Shown: piece after piece, positions 50,101-59,937 of the stretch
Layout of the letters: every line of letters starts with the position of its first letter
How positions within the stretch are numbered: position 1 is the first letter of the stretch
DNA from: Lineus longissimus
Lineage: Eukaryota; Nemertea; Pilidiophora; Heteronemertea; Lineidae
Reading direction: 5' to 3'
Assembly (NCBI RefSeq): GCF_910592395.1
Contig: NC_088316.1
Coordinates: 19,220,001-19,284,000, forward strand
DNA: 64,000 nt
The notes under the pieces: generated by a model
Seen by the model: the letters and a program-made list of their open reading frames with translations, nothing else
Told to the model about the DNA's origin: nothing
Databases searched by the model: none
Position numbers and translations under genes: made by a program

Positions 50101-53100
50101 GTTTGATGCAACATAGATTTGTGCTCTAATGTTGGTAGAAGGTGCCTTTATGGACATACTTCTACCTCTGTAAGTTTTTGTATCTGTCTGTCACATACAG
50201 TTGTTTTTGGTCTCAATGGTAATTCACAGAACTGTAACCTACATGTATGCTTCTCTTTTCACAGAGGTCGTGGAGAAATACAGCAATTTTGTTGGGGTAC
50301 CAATCTTTTTGAATGGGAAGAGAGTCAATGTGATACAGGTGAGGTATATGAGCAATCTGATAGTCCTCAACAAGCCTTAACTAATATTAGTTGTGTATAC
50401 TATGATTTGCCCTGAAGTCTTATATTCCACATCAGACTCCAGCTAAACTGGAAGTAGCTTTGCATCTCCCAGTTGCTGCAGAGAGCATGTTGACTGTCAA
50501 GCTTAGAATCCCTTGTTGTACTTGTTCTGTTCCAGCCAATATGGATGATGGATGCCAAGGACATCACGGCTCAACAACATGACGAGTTTTACCGATATTT
50601 GTCTGGGAACGCGTATGGCAATCCGCGCTATGTTGTCCAGTATAAAGCGGACGCGCCATTGAACATCAGAGCTGTATTCTACGTACCCGAACAGAAACCC
50701 AGTAAGTAGTGACAGTAGAAGTGGAACGGAGGGTTAACGTTATTTTTGTTGGTCAACTCTTGGGTTTTCTCTCGCTCAGATTTGATTTGATGCTGGTGAA
50801 ATGTTCACTTGATCACAAAATAAATGATTTTGTCGAACTGATATCATCTTGTCTTCTTGTTGACAAATTGCTAAGCGGCTGTTTATTGTCTATTTCAGCT
50901 GTGTTCGACATGAGCAGGGAAATCGACACGGGGATCTCGCTCTACAGTAGGAAGATTATGATCATGTCTCGAGCAACCACCATCTTACCAAAGTGGATGA
51001 GGTTTTTAAGAGGTATGTGTAGAAAGTGTGATTCTCTCGAGCCCTGACATTTGCAGCTATCCAAGAACTTGACCTATAAATCCTCACAATCCGATGGTAG
51101 AAATGGCCATGGGAATGGGATCACCGAGTTTTGTTGATACAGTGCTGTCATACATGTTTAGGTTATTGGTGGTGGTCAGATTTTGATGCCCAATACTTGT
51201 GCGGTTTGTCTACACATGATGTTGTCTCCTTGTGTTGCAGGAGTTGTCGATAGTGAAGATATTCCTCTCAATCTTAGCAGGGAGTTGCTGCAGAACAGTG
51301 CCCTTATCAGGTAGGGATAGCAGAGGTGAAATTCAGATTTACTCAGCAGTGACTCATCCCTGGAAACACTGTAACTCTTGGTATGGGATGGTTACCATCA
51401 GAGGGCCTCCTTATCCAACATCCTGTGTAGCTGAGTCCACAGTCTTACTCTTGATGTGGCTACCAATTTCAGTGGTCTTCTTGCTCCTTTAGCCATAATC
51501 ATATAATTCTTTTAATCGTAGGAAATTACGAGATGTTCTTGAATCACGAATCATCAAATTCTTCACTGACCAAGCCAAGAAGGACCCTGAGAAGTATCTC
51601 AAGTTTCATGAAGATTTTGGCCTGTTCTTCAGAGAGGGAATTGTGACCACAGGGGACCAGGCTAAGCGGGTAAGCAGTGAGGGTCTAGAGTTCCTGTCCA
51701 AACGCCAGAACACCCTGGAAGACTATCCTCTGATCACCAGGGAGAAGTCTGGGCCCACATCCTTCCGATGGGGAACAGGGCAGAGCTACATCACCCACAG
51801 TCCGCTAGGTTATCAAATAGCTAATTCGTGTTCTGTTCTCTCTAGAAATCGGATTCAAAGGACAATCCCACGTTCAGCAATAAAACGTCTAATTCTATAA
51901 ATCATCTTGACTTAGTCTTTAGAGATTGTCACAGAGTATTCTTTGATATGCTGATTCTAAATTTTAGGAGGATATTGCCAAATTACTGAGGTTCGAATCA
52001 TCCAATTTGCCCAAAGGAGAAGTCACGAGTCTAGAGCAGTATGCTGAGAGAATGAAAGCTGGAGGAAGAACTATTTATTACTTGTCTGCTCCAAGGTAAG
52101 ATCAAATCATGGTCGTATCTTTCTCTGTTGCCTCTTGTGAGTGTGTATTGTGTGCTGCCACGGTTGACCTATGTTCCAATTGTCAGTCTGGGAGGTATTT
52201 TCAGAGCCCACTCATGTTTCAAACTTGGTCATCCCAGTATAGGCACCTGATGTAAAATGAATCTTTGGCTAATAGGTGGAGTGTATGTTTTGTTGGGAAG
52301 GCTAGGGTGGATGGGAGTACACAGGGTTTGGCTTGAAGTTGAGTTCGTCCCTGCACAGACAGCATTCATTCACTTATTTTCTGGTCATTTAGCCGAGAGT
52401 TGGCTGAGACATCTCCTTATTATGAAGCAATGAGGAAGAAGGACGTAGAGGTTCTGTACTGCTACGAGTCATATGATGAGCTGGTCCTGATGAACCTGAA
52501 CCAGTTTGATAGGAAGAATCTCAAATCTGTTGAGAGCGTGGTCCAGGAAGACAAGGAGGACACTGGCACTGTCGATGCTGAAGGTAACATGATCTCGTCT
52601 CGAACATCCCCAAATCTTAGACCAGCCAGAACTCAACTTTGCTAATGCTGATCAAGTCTGGTTTATAAAATGAAAAAGCAACAGAATGAATGAATCAAAT
52701 TCAGCGGATTTTGAACTTGTCCTTGTCAGTTAAAACTCCTGTTGTTTTCCTTTCTCTACCAGATGAACAAAGTCTGCAACAAGATGATGCCACGACATTG
52801 ATGACATGGATGGGGGCTGTCCTTGGCAACAAGGTCAACAAAACGAAGATCACCAACCGGCTTGAGTCTCACCCGTGCATCATCACGGTGATGGAGATGG
52901 GATCTGTGCGCCATTTCCTGCGGACGACGCTCGCTGACAAGAATGAGGAGGAGCGTTTACGACTTCTCCAACCAACCCTGGAAATCAACCCAAAGTATGG
53001 AGATTCTTGTGATTTGATCTATTGATTAAAAAACATGACTACATTCTATATCCCTTGCCTGTATTCAGCTTTAGTGTATTTCTCAGTTGCTGTGTGTAAG

Positions 53101-53846
53101 GCCTTTGTTTCATTGGTAACATATACCTTCTTATTTCAGGCATGTTATCATCAAAAAGTTAAACGAGCTTCGTGTGAGTGACCCCGAACTGGCCAAGTTA
53201 GTTCTGTATCAGGTTAGTATGTCACATGATAGTATCCTTCCTCCTGTCAATATGTCATCTGCACCTCCTGTTAGTTCAGCTATTTGCCATTAGGTGACAG
53301 CATTTGCTAGCTCTTCAATGATGATCACCAATAGGTGTGAAAATAACAAAAACTACTCAAGTGAACCCTGACAAAATGTACTGTTGGCTTTATAAGTTCT
53401 ACATTAGACTACTCTTCATTGCTATAACCTGCATTTCATTGTAAGGTACATATTAGCCATTGGACCAGGTCATCCAAAAAGAGGTCAAACCATAGAAATC
53501 TTCACAGTGAATCTCTGCTCCATATAAAGTGCTTGACCTGTTCTCTGTATGCAAGTGTAGGTGCGGTAGTGTTATTAATCAATACTAATCTCAAAATAAC
53601 CAAAATAACCAAAATTACCCTAGACTCTTCTGCACTCACCTTACCTATGCTTTTGCCATTTTCAACGAATTCCAAGTTCAATGAAAATCCTTGTATTATG
53701 ACATTGTTTTACACATCTCATTTCTTTCCAATTCTCTCCAGATTTACGACAACGCTATGATTCAGGCGGGACTCCTGGATGATCCTCGTAGCATGATCAC
53801 ACGACTAAATGAATTACTCAGCAAGACATTGGAACGAGTGAAATAA
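26060..53846 (+). CDS. TRAP1, mitochondrial HSP90-family chaperone (17 exons)
   Basis: ATP-dependent HSP90 paralogue of the mitochondrial matrix. Coding exons: 26060-26189, 39739-39903, 44314-44396, 44703-44855, 49342-49413, 49624-49790, 49955-50064, 50265-50338, 50536-50701, 50899-51012, 51241-51310, 51522-51669, 51968-52095, 52393-52583, 52763-52994, 53140-53212, 53742-53846. All junctions are GT-AG, and together they give 2181 nt, 726 residues, close to the family's ~700. Residues 1-80 are an Arg/Ser-rich mitochondrial presequence. The GHKL ATPase follows: REIISNASD (catalytic Glu131, Asn135), DTGIGM (Asp178), GQFGVGFYS and GTKIVVHL. The middle domain has [10 protein letters not shown] with the expected catalytic Arg425. 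The dimerisation domain ends LSKTLERVK without the cytosolic MEEVD tail. Start: ATG in context aagATGg. An in-frame ATG 27 codons upstream (25979) is possible. No defects seen. Confidence 0.96.
30858..30928 (-). repeat. tRNA-derived SINE-like fragment in TRAP1 intron 1
   Basis: On the minus strand, tatggtggtctagtgatcag (A-box-like) is followed by gtcatgggtttgaaaccgc (B-box-like). The spacing fits a tRNA head. Stem pairing is poor, so it is not a functional tRNA gene. Confidence 0.55.
31758..31800. repeat. 12 bp stem hairpin
   Basis: gttgccttgatg (31758-31769) and catcaaggcaac (31789-31800) are exact inverts with a 19 nt loop. It is too short for a microRNA precursor. Confidence 0.6.
32687..32762. 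mobile_element. 76 bp element with 12 bp perfect inverted ends
   Basis: taaccctttgcc (32687-32698) and ggcaaagggtta (32751-32762) are exact inverts. The left end reads tTTAACCC, like the element at 56878, but the right flank is TTAT rather than TTAA. It is probably a very short piggyBac-type MITE or its remnant within TRAP1 intron 1. Confidence 0.5.
39678..39706 (+). promoter_or_regulatory. A-run/T-run and cryptic 3' splice site before TRAP1 exon 2
   Basis: A run of A is followed directly by a run of T and then ccacag, an excellent polypyrimidine tract plus AG located 32 bp before the acceptor I used (39738). Splicing at 39706 would insert 32 nt beginning cctaag, giving GCC then a TAA stop. 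Confidence 0.5.
39739..39903 (+). CDS. TRAP1 exon 2
   Basis: Encodes [20 protein letters not shown], then [10 protein letters not shown], then an acidic linker ([12 protein letters not shown]). The LFST phrase matches the usual region of presequence cleavage in TRAP1. Acceptor atttccag|ga, donor aaaag|gtagga. Confidence 0.93.
39904..44313 (+). other. TRAP1 intron 2 (4.4 kb)
   Basis: Non-coding, with no recognised element. The phrase cagtagaacacc at about 43729 resembles the terminus of the repeat end near 28955. Small frames across it lack support. Confidence 0.5.
44314..44396 (+). CDS. TRAP1 exon 3
   Basis: Encodes [20 protein letters not shown] and KSLYSEKE, the start of the GHKL ATPase domain. 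Acceptor ctttcag|gt, donor gag|gtaagc, ending in phase 0. Confidence 0.95.
44703..44855 (+). CDS. TRAP1 exon 4
   Basis: Encodes [20 protein letters not shown] and on to EEKKTFTIQ. It holds the ATPase general base (Glu131) and the Mg-binding Asn135. Donor ttcag|gtagca. Confidence 0.96.
44856..49341 (+). other. TRAP1 intron 4 (4.5 kb)
   Basis: Non-coding. It has a tRNA-derived SINE-like segment at 45610-45690. Stretches at 46860-47170 and 48780-49060 resemble intron 1 in mixing homeobox-type TAAT cores with CG-rich words. No gene seen. Confidence 0.5.
45610..45690 (+). repeat. tRNA-derived SINE-like fragment in TRAP1 intron 4
   Basis: cggcatagcctactgatttt followed by gttgggttcaaaccctgg gives A- and B-box-like words at tRNA spacing. 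It is degenerate and lies in the same orientation as TRAP1. Confidence 0.5.
49342..49413 (+). CDS. TRAP1 exon 5
   Basis: Encodes [20 protein letters not shown] and SGSQ, the ATP-lid region with the adenine-contacting Asp178. Exactly 24 codons, phase 0 at both ends. Confidence 0.96.
49624..49790 (+). CDS. TRAP1 exon 6
   Basis: Encodes [20 protein letters not shown], then [12 protein letters not shown] (glycine-rich nucleotide loop), to KWRSDG. The donor gatgg|gtaaga leaves two bases of a codon. Confidence 0.96.
49955..50064 (+). CDS. TRAP1 exon 7
   Basis: Encodes [20 protein letters not shown] and [16 protein letters not shown]. The acceptor must be tttcag|cacag. Using the second cacag a few bases on would give an in-frame stop, so the first AG is the coding choice. 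Confidence 0.95.
50265..50338 (+). CDS. TRAP1 exon 8
   Basis: Encodes [20 protein letters not shown] and VNVIQ, the start of the middle domain. Acceptor ttcacag|ag, donor acag|gtgagg. Confidence 0.95.
50536..50701 (+). CDS. TRAP1 exon 9
   Basis: Encodes [20 protein letters not shown] and on to [16 protein letters not shown] in the middle domain. Donor ccca|gtaagt. Confidence 0.95.
50899..51012 (+). CDS. TRAP1 exon 10
   Basis: Encodes [20 protein letters not shown] and on to [12 protein letters not shown], middle domain. Acceptor atttcag|ct, donor aagag|gtatgt. Confidence 0.95.
51241..51310 (+). CDS. TRAP1 exon 11
   Basis: Encodes [20 protein letters not shown] and ALIR. The Arg of NLSRELLQ (residue 425) corresponds to the middle-domain arginine that HSP90 enzymes use in ATP hydrolysis. 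Confidence 0.96.
51522..51669 (+). CDS. TRAP1 exon 12
   Basis: Encodes [20 protein letters not shown] and on to [17 protein letters not shown]. Acceptor atcgtag|ga, donor gcgg|gtaagc. Confidence 0.94.
51968..52095 (+). CDS. TRAP1 exon 13
   Basis: Encodes [20 protein letters not shown] and on to [11 protein letters not shown]. Acceptor tttag|gag, donor ccaag|gtaaga. Confidence 0.95.
52393..52583 (+). CDS. TRAP1 exon 14
   Basis: Encodes [20 protein letters not shown], then [20 protein letters not shown], to TGTVDAEG. Acceptor catttag|c, donor gaag|gtaaca. Confidence 0.95.
52763..52994 (+). CDS. TRAP1 exon 15
   Basis: Encodes [20 protein letters not shown] and on to [19 protein letters not shown] and [12 protein letters not shown]-terminal dimerisation domain. 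Acceptor taccag|at, donor aa|gtatgg. Confidence 0.95.
53140..53212 (+). CDS. TRAP1 exon 16
   Basis: Encodes [20 protein letters not shown] and VLYQ. Acceptor tttcag|gc, donor tcag|gttagt. Confidence 0.95.
53742..53846 (+). CDS. TRAP1 exon 17 with stop
   Basis: Encodes [20 protein letters not shown] and [14 protein letters not shown], then TAA. Confidence 0.96.
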   Translation: MYDNAMIQAGLLDDPRSMITRLNELLSKTLERVK

Positions 53847-53862
53847 ACTCACGTTTTTGGAC

Positions 53863-53868
53863 AATAAA
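53863..53868 (+). promoter_or_regulatory. TRAP1 polyadenylation signal
   Basis: aataaa in ggacaataaagg lies 17 bp after the stop codon, implying a very short 3' UTR if this signal is used. A second aataaa is at 54122-54127 (gacgaataaacac). Confidence 0.65.
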
Positions 53869-53875
53869 GGAGGAG

Positions 53876-53985
53876 TGCTCGAGATAATTCCAGCTCAGTG
53901 GTGTGTGGACACTTTCAGAGACATACCTGCAGCGCCACTTTGTAATTATCATAAGTGCAGGTCGAGAATTATCTCGAAACACTCC
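53876..53985. repeat. Short inverted repeat after TRAP1
   Basis: gtgctcgagataattc at the left is inverted as gaattatctcga-aacac at about 53966-53984. It is probably a small foldback element inside the extended TRAP1 3' region. Confidence 0.4.
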
Positions 53986-54164
53986 CAAGATTGAAATAAT
54001 TGGGATAATGGTGTCAAGCTGACCAGACAATATCATAGAGTCAGAAACTGTGTTTAACATGTACAATACAGTCACATCTATGCTGTGGCCATGTATGAAG
54101 TGTTCAAAAACAAGATTGACGAATAAACACTTTACAAATTTTAAACGAATATCTTCCTTTTAAC

Positions 54165-54400
54165 TTTCTTTCCCCGATAACAGAAAGGGCGAACATTTTG
54201 TGTCCTTGAGTAAGGCACTTGACCCACTTTCTTCTTTCCGCCAGGAAGTAATACTAAATGGTACCTGGCCAGCTGAGATGGCAAAATATGAATGTTTGTC
54301 CCAGGCAGTGTAGCTGTAGGTCCTACTTCTAATAGAGTGGGCAGTTCTGGAGCAGATGGTCTGGTGTCTGACCTGATGTGTTGCACAAGCACCTTTTGAA
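54165..54400 (+). repeat. SINE/LINE-tail-like segment
   Basis: tgtccttgagtaaggcactt followed by gaccca (54201-54226) resembles the conserved central domain seen in V-type SINEs and some LINE 3' ends across animals. No pol III boxes are visible upstream, so it is a fragment. It directly precedes the foldback cluster. Confidence 0.4.
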
Positions 54401-54410
54401 GTCATTTAAA

Positions 54411-54510
54411 GAACTACGCCATCGCCATCTTCAGGGCAAGGTAGGAACTGAAAAGACCAACCGGTCTTTTCAGTTCCTACCTTGCCCTGAAGATGGCGAT
54501 GGCGTAGTTC
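54411..54510. repeat. Perfect foldback 1 (48 bp arms, 4 nt loop aacc)
   Basis: Left arm 54411-54458 (from gaactacgccatcgccatct to aaaagacc), loop 54459-54462, right arm 54463-54510. The arms are fully complementary by eye. Spacer 54511-54597 follows, carrying tttcatgaagtccatg, ggggggatttgggcc and the small palindrome ccacgt-cgatct-acgtgg. Confidence 0.92.
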
Positions 54511-54610
54511 TTTCATGAAGTCCATGAGACTCCGTTAACCAGCTCAAAAAGGGGGGATTTGGGCCACGTCGATCTACGTGGTTCGGCGCTGAAGGTGTTA
54601 GATCGAATTG

Positions 54611-54690
54611 CCCTGAAGATGGCGATGGCGTAGTTCTTTCATGAAGAAAGTTCTGAACTACGCCATCGCCATCTTCAGGGCACGGTAGGA
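54611..54690. repeat. Foldback 2 (third inverted pairing)
   Basis: ccctgaagatggcgatggcg through tagttc (54611-54636) is inverted at 54655-54680 as gaactacgccatcgccatct through tcaggg, separated by 18 bp (tttcatgaag and aaagttct). Copies of the same word therefore alternate in orientation along the locus. Confidence 0.85.
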
Positions 54691-54754
54691 ACTGAAAAGA
54701 CCGGTTGGTCTTTTCAGTTCCTACCGTGCCCTGAAGATGGCGATGGCGTAGTTC
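54655..54754. repeat. Perfect foldback 3 (48 bp arms, 4 nt loop ggtt)
   Basis: Left arm 54655-54702, loop 54703-54706, right arm 54707-54754. It is identical to foldback 1 except for a compensated pair (aagg/cctt becomes acgg/ccgt) in both arms, and the loop is the reverse complement of the first loop. The spacer 54755-54839 repeats that after foldback 1 with about 90% identity. Confidence 0.92.
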
Positions 54755-56357
54755 TTTCATGAAGTCCATGAAACTCCGATAACCAGCTCAAAGAGGGGGA
54801 TTTGGGACACGTCGATCTACGTGGTTCGGCGCTGAAGGTCCAAAGATGAATCTGTTGAGATCATAGGTTGTGCTGAAGACCAATATTCAGAGGGCACTTT
54901 GAGGACAGGTCTTGATCAGGTCATAGTTTGTACAAACATGACTCGGGAGGCAGTATGTACATGTGAAGTGATGGATCTGAAGCATCTTGTGGTTCCTGAA
55001 TGCACCGAATGGTGCAATGAGACAGCAGTTGGAGTGGTCCTTGATTTCACAGGTTCTCTTGAAGACTGTCAATGTAGACAATCTACGTTGTCCTCATGGG
55101 CACTGGTTGTGCCAATTCAGTGGCAGTGGACTAGTACAATCATCTGTCCTTGCAAGACTTGGTTAGCCAATGGGGACATTCATGGGACCAAGCTGCCTTC
55201 ATGGTCCCAAGTTTGAGTCTAAGGAAGATGACTGCCCTGGTTGTACTTTGATTCAACACTTAACCTCAGGGGATGGTGACCTGCTGTACACAGTATCGGG
55301 AGAGAATGCACCGTACTGGTAGCATGGAGTTGAGTGATTGTCCCAAACACCTGAATAACAGGTGAGGGATGATAACAACGAGAAGGGGATAATACACCAC
55401 CTCATGATGGAACCATGAACACCAGACAATGAAACACTGTTCACTTCCATATGTTTATTGACGGACTACAACAACCAAACATCAACAAATCAAACAAGTA
55501 TATTACCGCTGGCTACCAAAGATTACCGGGCGTCGAATCTGAACACAGGCAACTGAAACAATCACTATCAACAGATCAGCTCTACTGTAGTGGGAACAGC
55601 AGGTGATGATCAGCCTACTTGGACACTTTGGTTGATATTTGCTCATAAAATGCATTGCACTGGTAAGGCTGTCTAAAGCGAGAGTTGCACCATGTTACCA
55701 CAGATGGCAGCCCTGGAGATCCTTATAAAGTGATCATGTGATCTCGTCTGGAATCTGACTCACGACTGATAATGGTGAGGAGAACCACATGTGTCACTGC
55801 ATGTCTGGTCCTCAGCAAACCAACCGGTCGTTTCATTTTGAACAATGCATTTGACTTCAAATAACCAACGAGTCCAGTTCCTCAGATGAATTATCCATCC
55901 CACTCTGACCAGCGATGTGTAGAGTTGATAGTAAAGAATTAAGGCAACCCTTTAACTGATGAACTTTCAGACAAACCCAATTTGATTGTCAACTGTCCAT
56001 TTTCAATGGAGCAATTTTTAAGATCACAGTTCCAAGAGTAAAAGGGTTGAAACCCATCACCAACTAATTTTAAAAGCAAAATACATGTACATGCAGGATC
56101 TTCAACCAAACCCAATTTCCTAATTACAATCTACGTGAACTGACAAAGTCTTTACAGAATGTCCGAAATATTTACAACTGTATTTTGCATTTTGCCTGTT
56201 TGGCACGATGTAAGCATAGTATGTACAGCACATTCTATTGGTGAGAATGGATTGTTAGTGTCTTTGTGGGCTCTTTGAGAAGTTAATGTCCACATCCTTG
56301 ACATCCAAAATGAATGCTGAAATGAGGTCATTGTTCGGCCTGTATACAAGATAGTGT

Positions 56358-56402
56358 GGTCCCTTGTATGTGGGTCCCTTGTATGTGGGTCCCTTGTATG
56401 TG
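56358..56402 (+). repeat. 15 bp minisatellite, three copies
   Basis: ggtcccttgtatgtg is repeated exactly at 56358, 56373 and 56388. Confidence 0.95.
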
Positions 56403-56877
56403 GCAAGTAGAATACACCCAAGTCACTTTCTGCTCCGTACACCAAGTAACAACAGAGCTGCCACCTTCATGCAAAAAAGTCGAGAAAACAAACGGAAAAA
56501 TGATGAACTCCAACCATTGTATACACACCAAGAAAAAGCTGAAACTTTCCTATATAGCTTTAATTACACATCAACATCTACATCATGACATGACACTTGG
56601 CTCAACATACTTGACATTGGAATGACCACAGCGCCACCTAGACGCTCGGGAGAACTGTTTCAGCCATGATAAGATACGTTTTAACATCACATGGAATGCC
56701 TTTATATTTTACAGTGAATTCAACATCGTACCACATTCATCAATTGAAAAGCCTTGTAGACTTTTTCTTAAATATTCTAGACTACGACTCTAATCATTTC
56801 TTTACTAAATGACAGGCTTTATACACACGTATACACAATGAACCATAGTTACTGTACATGGGTAAAAGGCTCTCCCC

Positions 56878-57064
56878 TTAACTCTTTCCGGACCAAGGCA
56901 GATTTATGAAATGATAAAAGTGGGTTGATTAGATGGATAAGCTTGTTTGAAGTTCAGCGATGGCCAAGACCTTCACCACGTTTGGGTTTTTTATGGTCCA
57001 GGCACCCCACCATGATTCCTAGCAATTTTAATTTCAAAATAATTGTCGCCCCAGAAAGAGTTAA
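56878..57064. mobile_element. 187 bp MITE-like element with TTAA flanks
   Basis: TTAA at 56878-56881 and 57061-57064 bracket ends ctctttccgg and ccagaaagag, which are imperfect inverted repeats. TTAA duplication with C-rich ends is the pattern of piggyBac-type elements. There is no coding capacity. Confidence 0.5.
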
Positions 57065-59690
57065 CCCACGAGAATTATAAGTCACATGACTGACCGTCTA
57101 CCATAACATTTAGTTTGACCTAACACAGGGTAATCACAATGTGAAGTTATATCTATTAAACATTTGTTCTTTATCAATCCACAGAAATAAAGTTCCCATT
57201 CAGAACATCACGTATCTACATGTACATGGATATATTCTATTTTCAACCCAAGTTGATGGGATCTCCAGTGCCTCATCAGTACTTTGTTTGACAAATGCAT
57301 TGGAAATTCAACAACTTGGGCCAACTGAACTATAAACTCTAAATGGATTTAAAAATATGAAATGTCTTTGTAGTTTTACACCAGTTCCATGACAAACGAA
57401 ATGAAGACAGGAGTTTGGTTAACGTAAACATACAGAAATGTTAACCCTCGAAGCAATAGATAGATGTAGATATCATCTGAACCCAACACGTTCAATGGGT
57501 GATATGAATAAAGACTAGCGAATGCTTTTACTTCAATTTTGTACAGAAAGGCCTAGTGTAAATGTACGTGGAGTTTTAGAAAAAAGCATTTGCTCGTCTT
57601 TATACATATCACCCATTGGTTCGAAATACCTCAAGGCCAAGCTGTTACCAACTAGTTGTAAACAGCTCATCATTCGAATCAACAAAATGCACATGCGAGA
57701 TGGACCGTATTAGAGTTCTAAGTCTAATGATATGACAAGTTGTTACAATAACACTGTCCTAGTGAATCGCTATGGACATGATTTCAAGAGTTACAATTGC
57801 TTGTGCAAGAAACATTCCTTAACCAACCCAAATCTAGATTTATTTTACTTTTTAAAATGTATTGGGAAGAATTTCAAGAAAGCCACAGCCACTTGTGCAT
57901 TAGCCAACGTGGATGAACAGCTGAGAACTTGTGGCTAGGCAAACTTACCACGACATGCACTTGATATTCCTAAACGAAGGTCAATTTCTCATAAATCAAG
58001 CTCACGTATTGTAGCATAACATACATGTACAATAGATTTAGCATAACAACAACTAGCACAATGCATTAAGTTAGACAATTTTCACTATAACTTCTGGTCA
58101 ACTAGAATTATGCATATTAAATACTTCATCAAAAATCTTTGAACAAATCGAAGAGAAGCATTGTAAAGTCGCTCAAAATTCAAGTAGAATAGTACACTGT
58201 TACTGCATAATTTCTAACGACAGAATCATTTGAACGCTTCTGTCAAAGTTTAACAGGCAATGCAGGACACAACAGAAGAATAATTTAAGAATAATAGAAA
58301 CCTAGGCTTGTTTCACCGACAGCGGGTGGGATGATGATAGGTTTCATGGCTCTGTGACAAAGTTATACTATTTACAAGTCGGACAAAAATGGAAAATTCC
58401 ATTCAGTCCTAACAAGAAATTTGTACGATAGTCCTGAAAGGTTGTCACATCATAAATTCTGAACTCCAATAGGTCATGGAACTGAAGTAATAATTGAGAT
58501 GGTCACTTGAGCACAATGGTGGCCAACACCGATTCACAAAGGCTTACTTCAGATTGGCCGATTCTGATATCATTCCAGGACCCTAATTCTTGTCTCTGTA
58601 CATACTTGCACTGCTGATTACTTCGTGATAATATCACAATATTGTTTTTGAGCTGAATTTCAAAACATGACTAGAATCTGAATAAGAACGGCAAATATTG
58701 CAAGAAATTTTCAGCAAAAATACCCTGAGCGACATAAAAAGGTGAAATTTTGGTGGGGATTTCATTTCATAGCATGTTACCAGCATCACTTTATACATCT
58801 AAGCATGTTCGGTCCACAGTTCAAAGACATATTACATGTCCTGTTGTACACATGAGGAACATGGACTGTGACCATCCATGTGTGTATGTGCCAGTTTACA
58901 GTACAAGCAGACAATCAACGTTCAAGTACACAATGATCATTATTCTACCATGTGGACCAGCTGGGAATGCAATGTATGGACAGACACGGAAATAATCTGC
59001 AATGCTAAAGATTGGTGACAAACACCCATTGTTCTAATGACATGTACAGTAGGGAATACGACTTCTATCAATACAATATAATGAACGAGTGAATTTATAT
59101 CATAGCTATCATCTTATATTTTATATCAGTCACATGATTATCCAGATCATGATGGCACTTGAGCCACCCCATACATGTTATCAAACAGTTGAACTCAAGC
59201 TGCCGTCTTTATGAAATCAGGTGTACATCGGATATGAGGTATTCTAATTCCATTCTAGCTAGAAATTTTATTCATTTTTTAGTAGAACAAGAACTCCACA
59301 ACATGTCTGATGTTTGCAAGGTGTTGCTATTTAAATTTAAGTTAAAATTACACAATCTTTGTCAATATCATACCTTTCATAAGGCAAGGCCCTGTACTCT
59401 GGACCCAAATGTATTATGTAGTGTGACCTCAGCCAAAGTTAGTTCAATAATCACACTGTCTTAGCTATCCCATGACATGGACATTTAACTTATAACCATG
59501 AGGTCACATCATACATAATTAATCATAATACATCGGCAAAAATGGGACACTATACACGTTGTTTTCATTGGCTCAAATCAGACGCCACACCACGACCACA
59601 CTCAAATGACCACCTCATAATGAACCCATACTGTCCAGTCCTGTACATCACATCCACAACAACATGGCCATGCCAGTCAAATTTTTATTT

Positions 59691-59700
59691 TTTATTTATT
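59691..59700 (-). promoter_or_regulatory. Possible polyadenylation signal of V-ATPase subunit c
   Basis: tttatttatt on plus reads aataaataaa on the gene's strand, ~27-36 nt after the stop. It would give a very short 3' UTR. More distal signals cannot be excluded. Confidence 0.4.
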
Positions 59701-59726
59701 ATATTTGGCTAGAGTGAGTCCAATGT

Positions 59727-59937
59727 CTATCCAGACTTCGTTGAGAGAATCAGAGCCACAATCAATCCGTAAAGACCCAGGACTTCAGCGAAGATAAGGA
59801 TCAAGATCATGCCCACGAATAGCCTCGGCTGCTGGGCGGTACCTCGTACTCCTGCGTCACCCACTATTCCGATTGCGAAACCAGCTGCTAAACCGCTCAA
59901 TCCTACACTAAGTCCAGCTCCGAGGTGAACAAAACTC
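59727..59937 (-). CDS. V-ATPase subunit c exon 3
   Basis: Encodes [20 protein letters not shown] and on to [20 protein letters not shown] and [12 protein letters not shown], then TAG. Acceptor tttgcag|g. Confidence 0.97.

Larger units (their letters stand above)
54840..59726. other. Intergenic stretch between TRAP1 and V-ATPase c
   Basis: No coding region is supported over 4.9 kb. Contents: a 15 bp x3 minisatellite (56358-56402), a 187 bp TTAA-flanked element (56878-57064), and many tacatgta words. A minus-strand AATAAA near 55454 could end a long V-ATPase c 3' UTR, but a nearer signal exists (59691-59700). Confidence 0.45.

Noticed and set aside
51643-51900. Read-through frame after TRAP1 exon 12
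   Set aside because: It crosses the donor gcgg|gtaagc. Family alignment requires joining to EDIAKLL at 51968.
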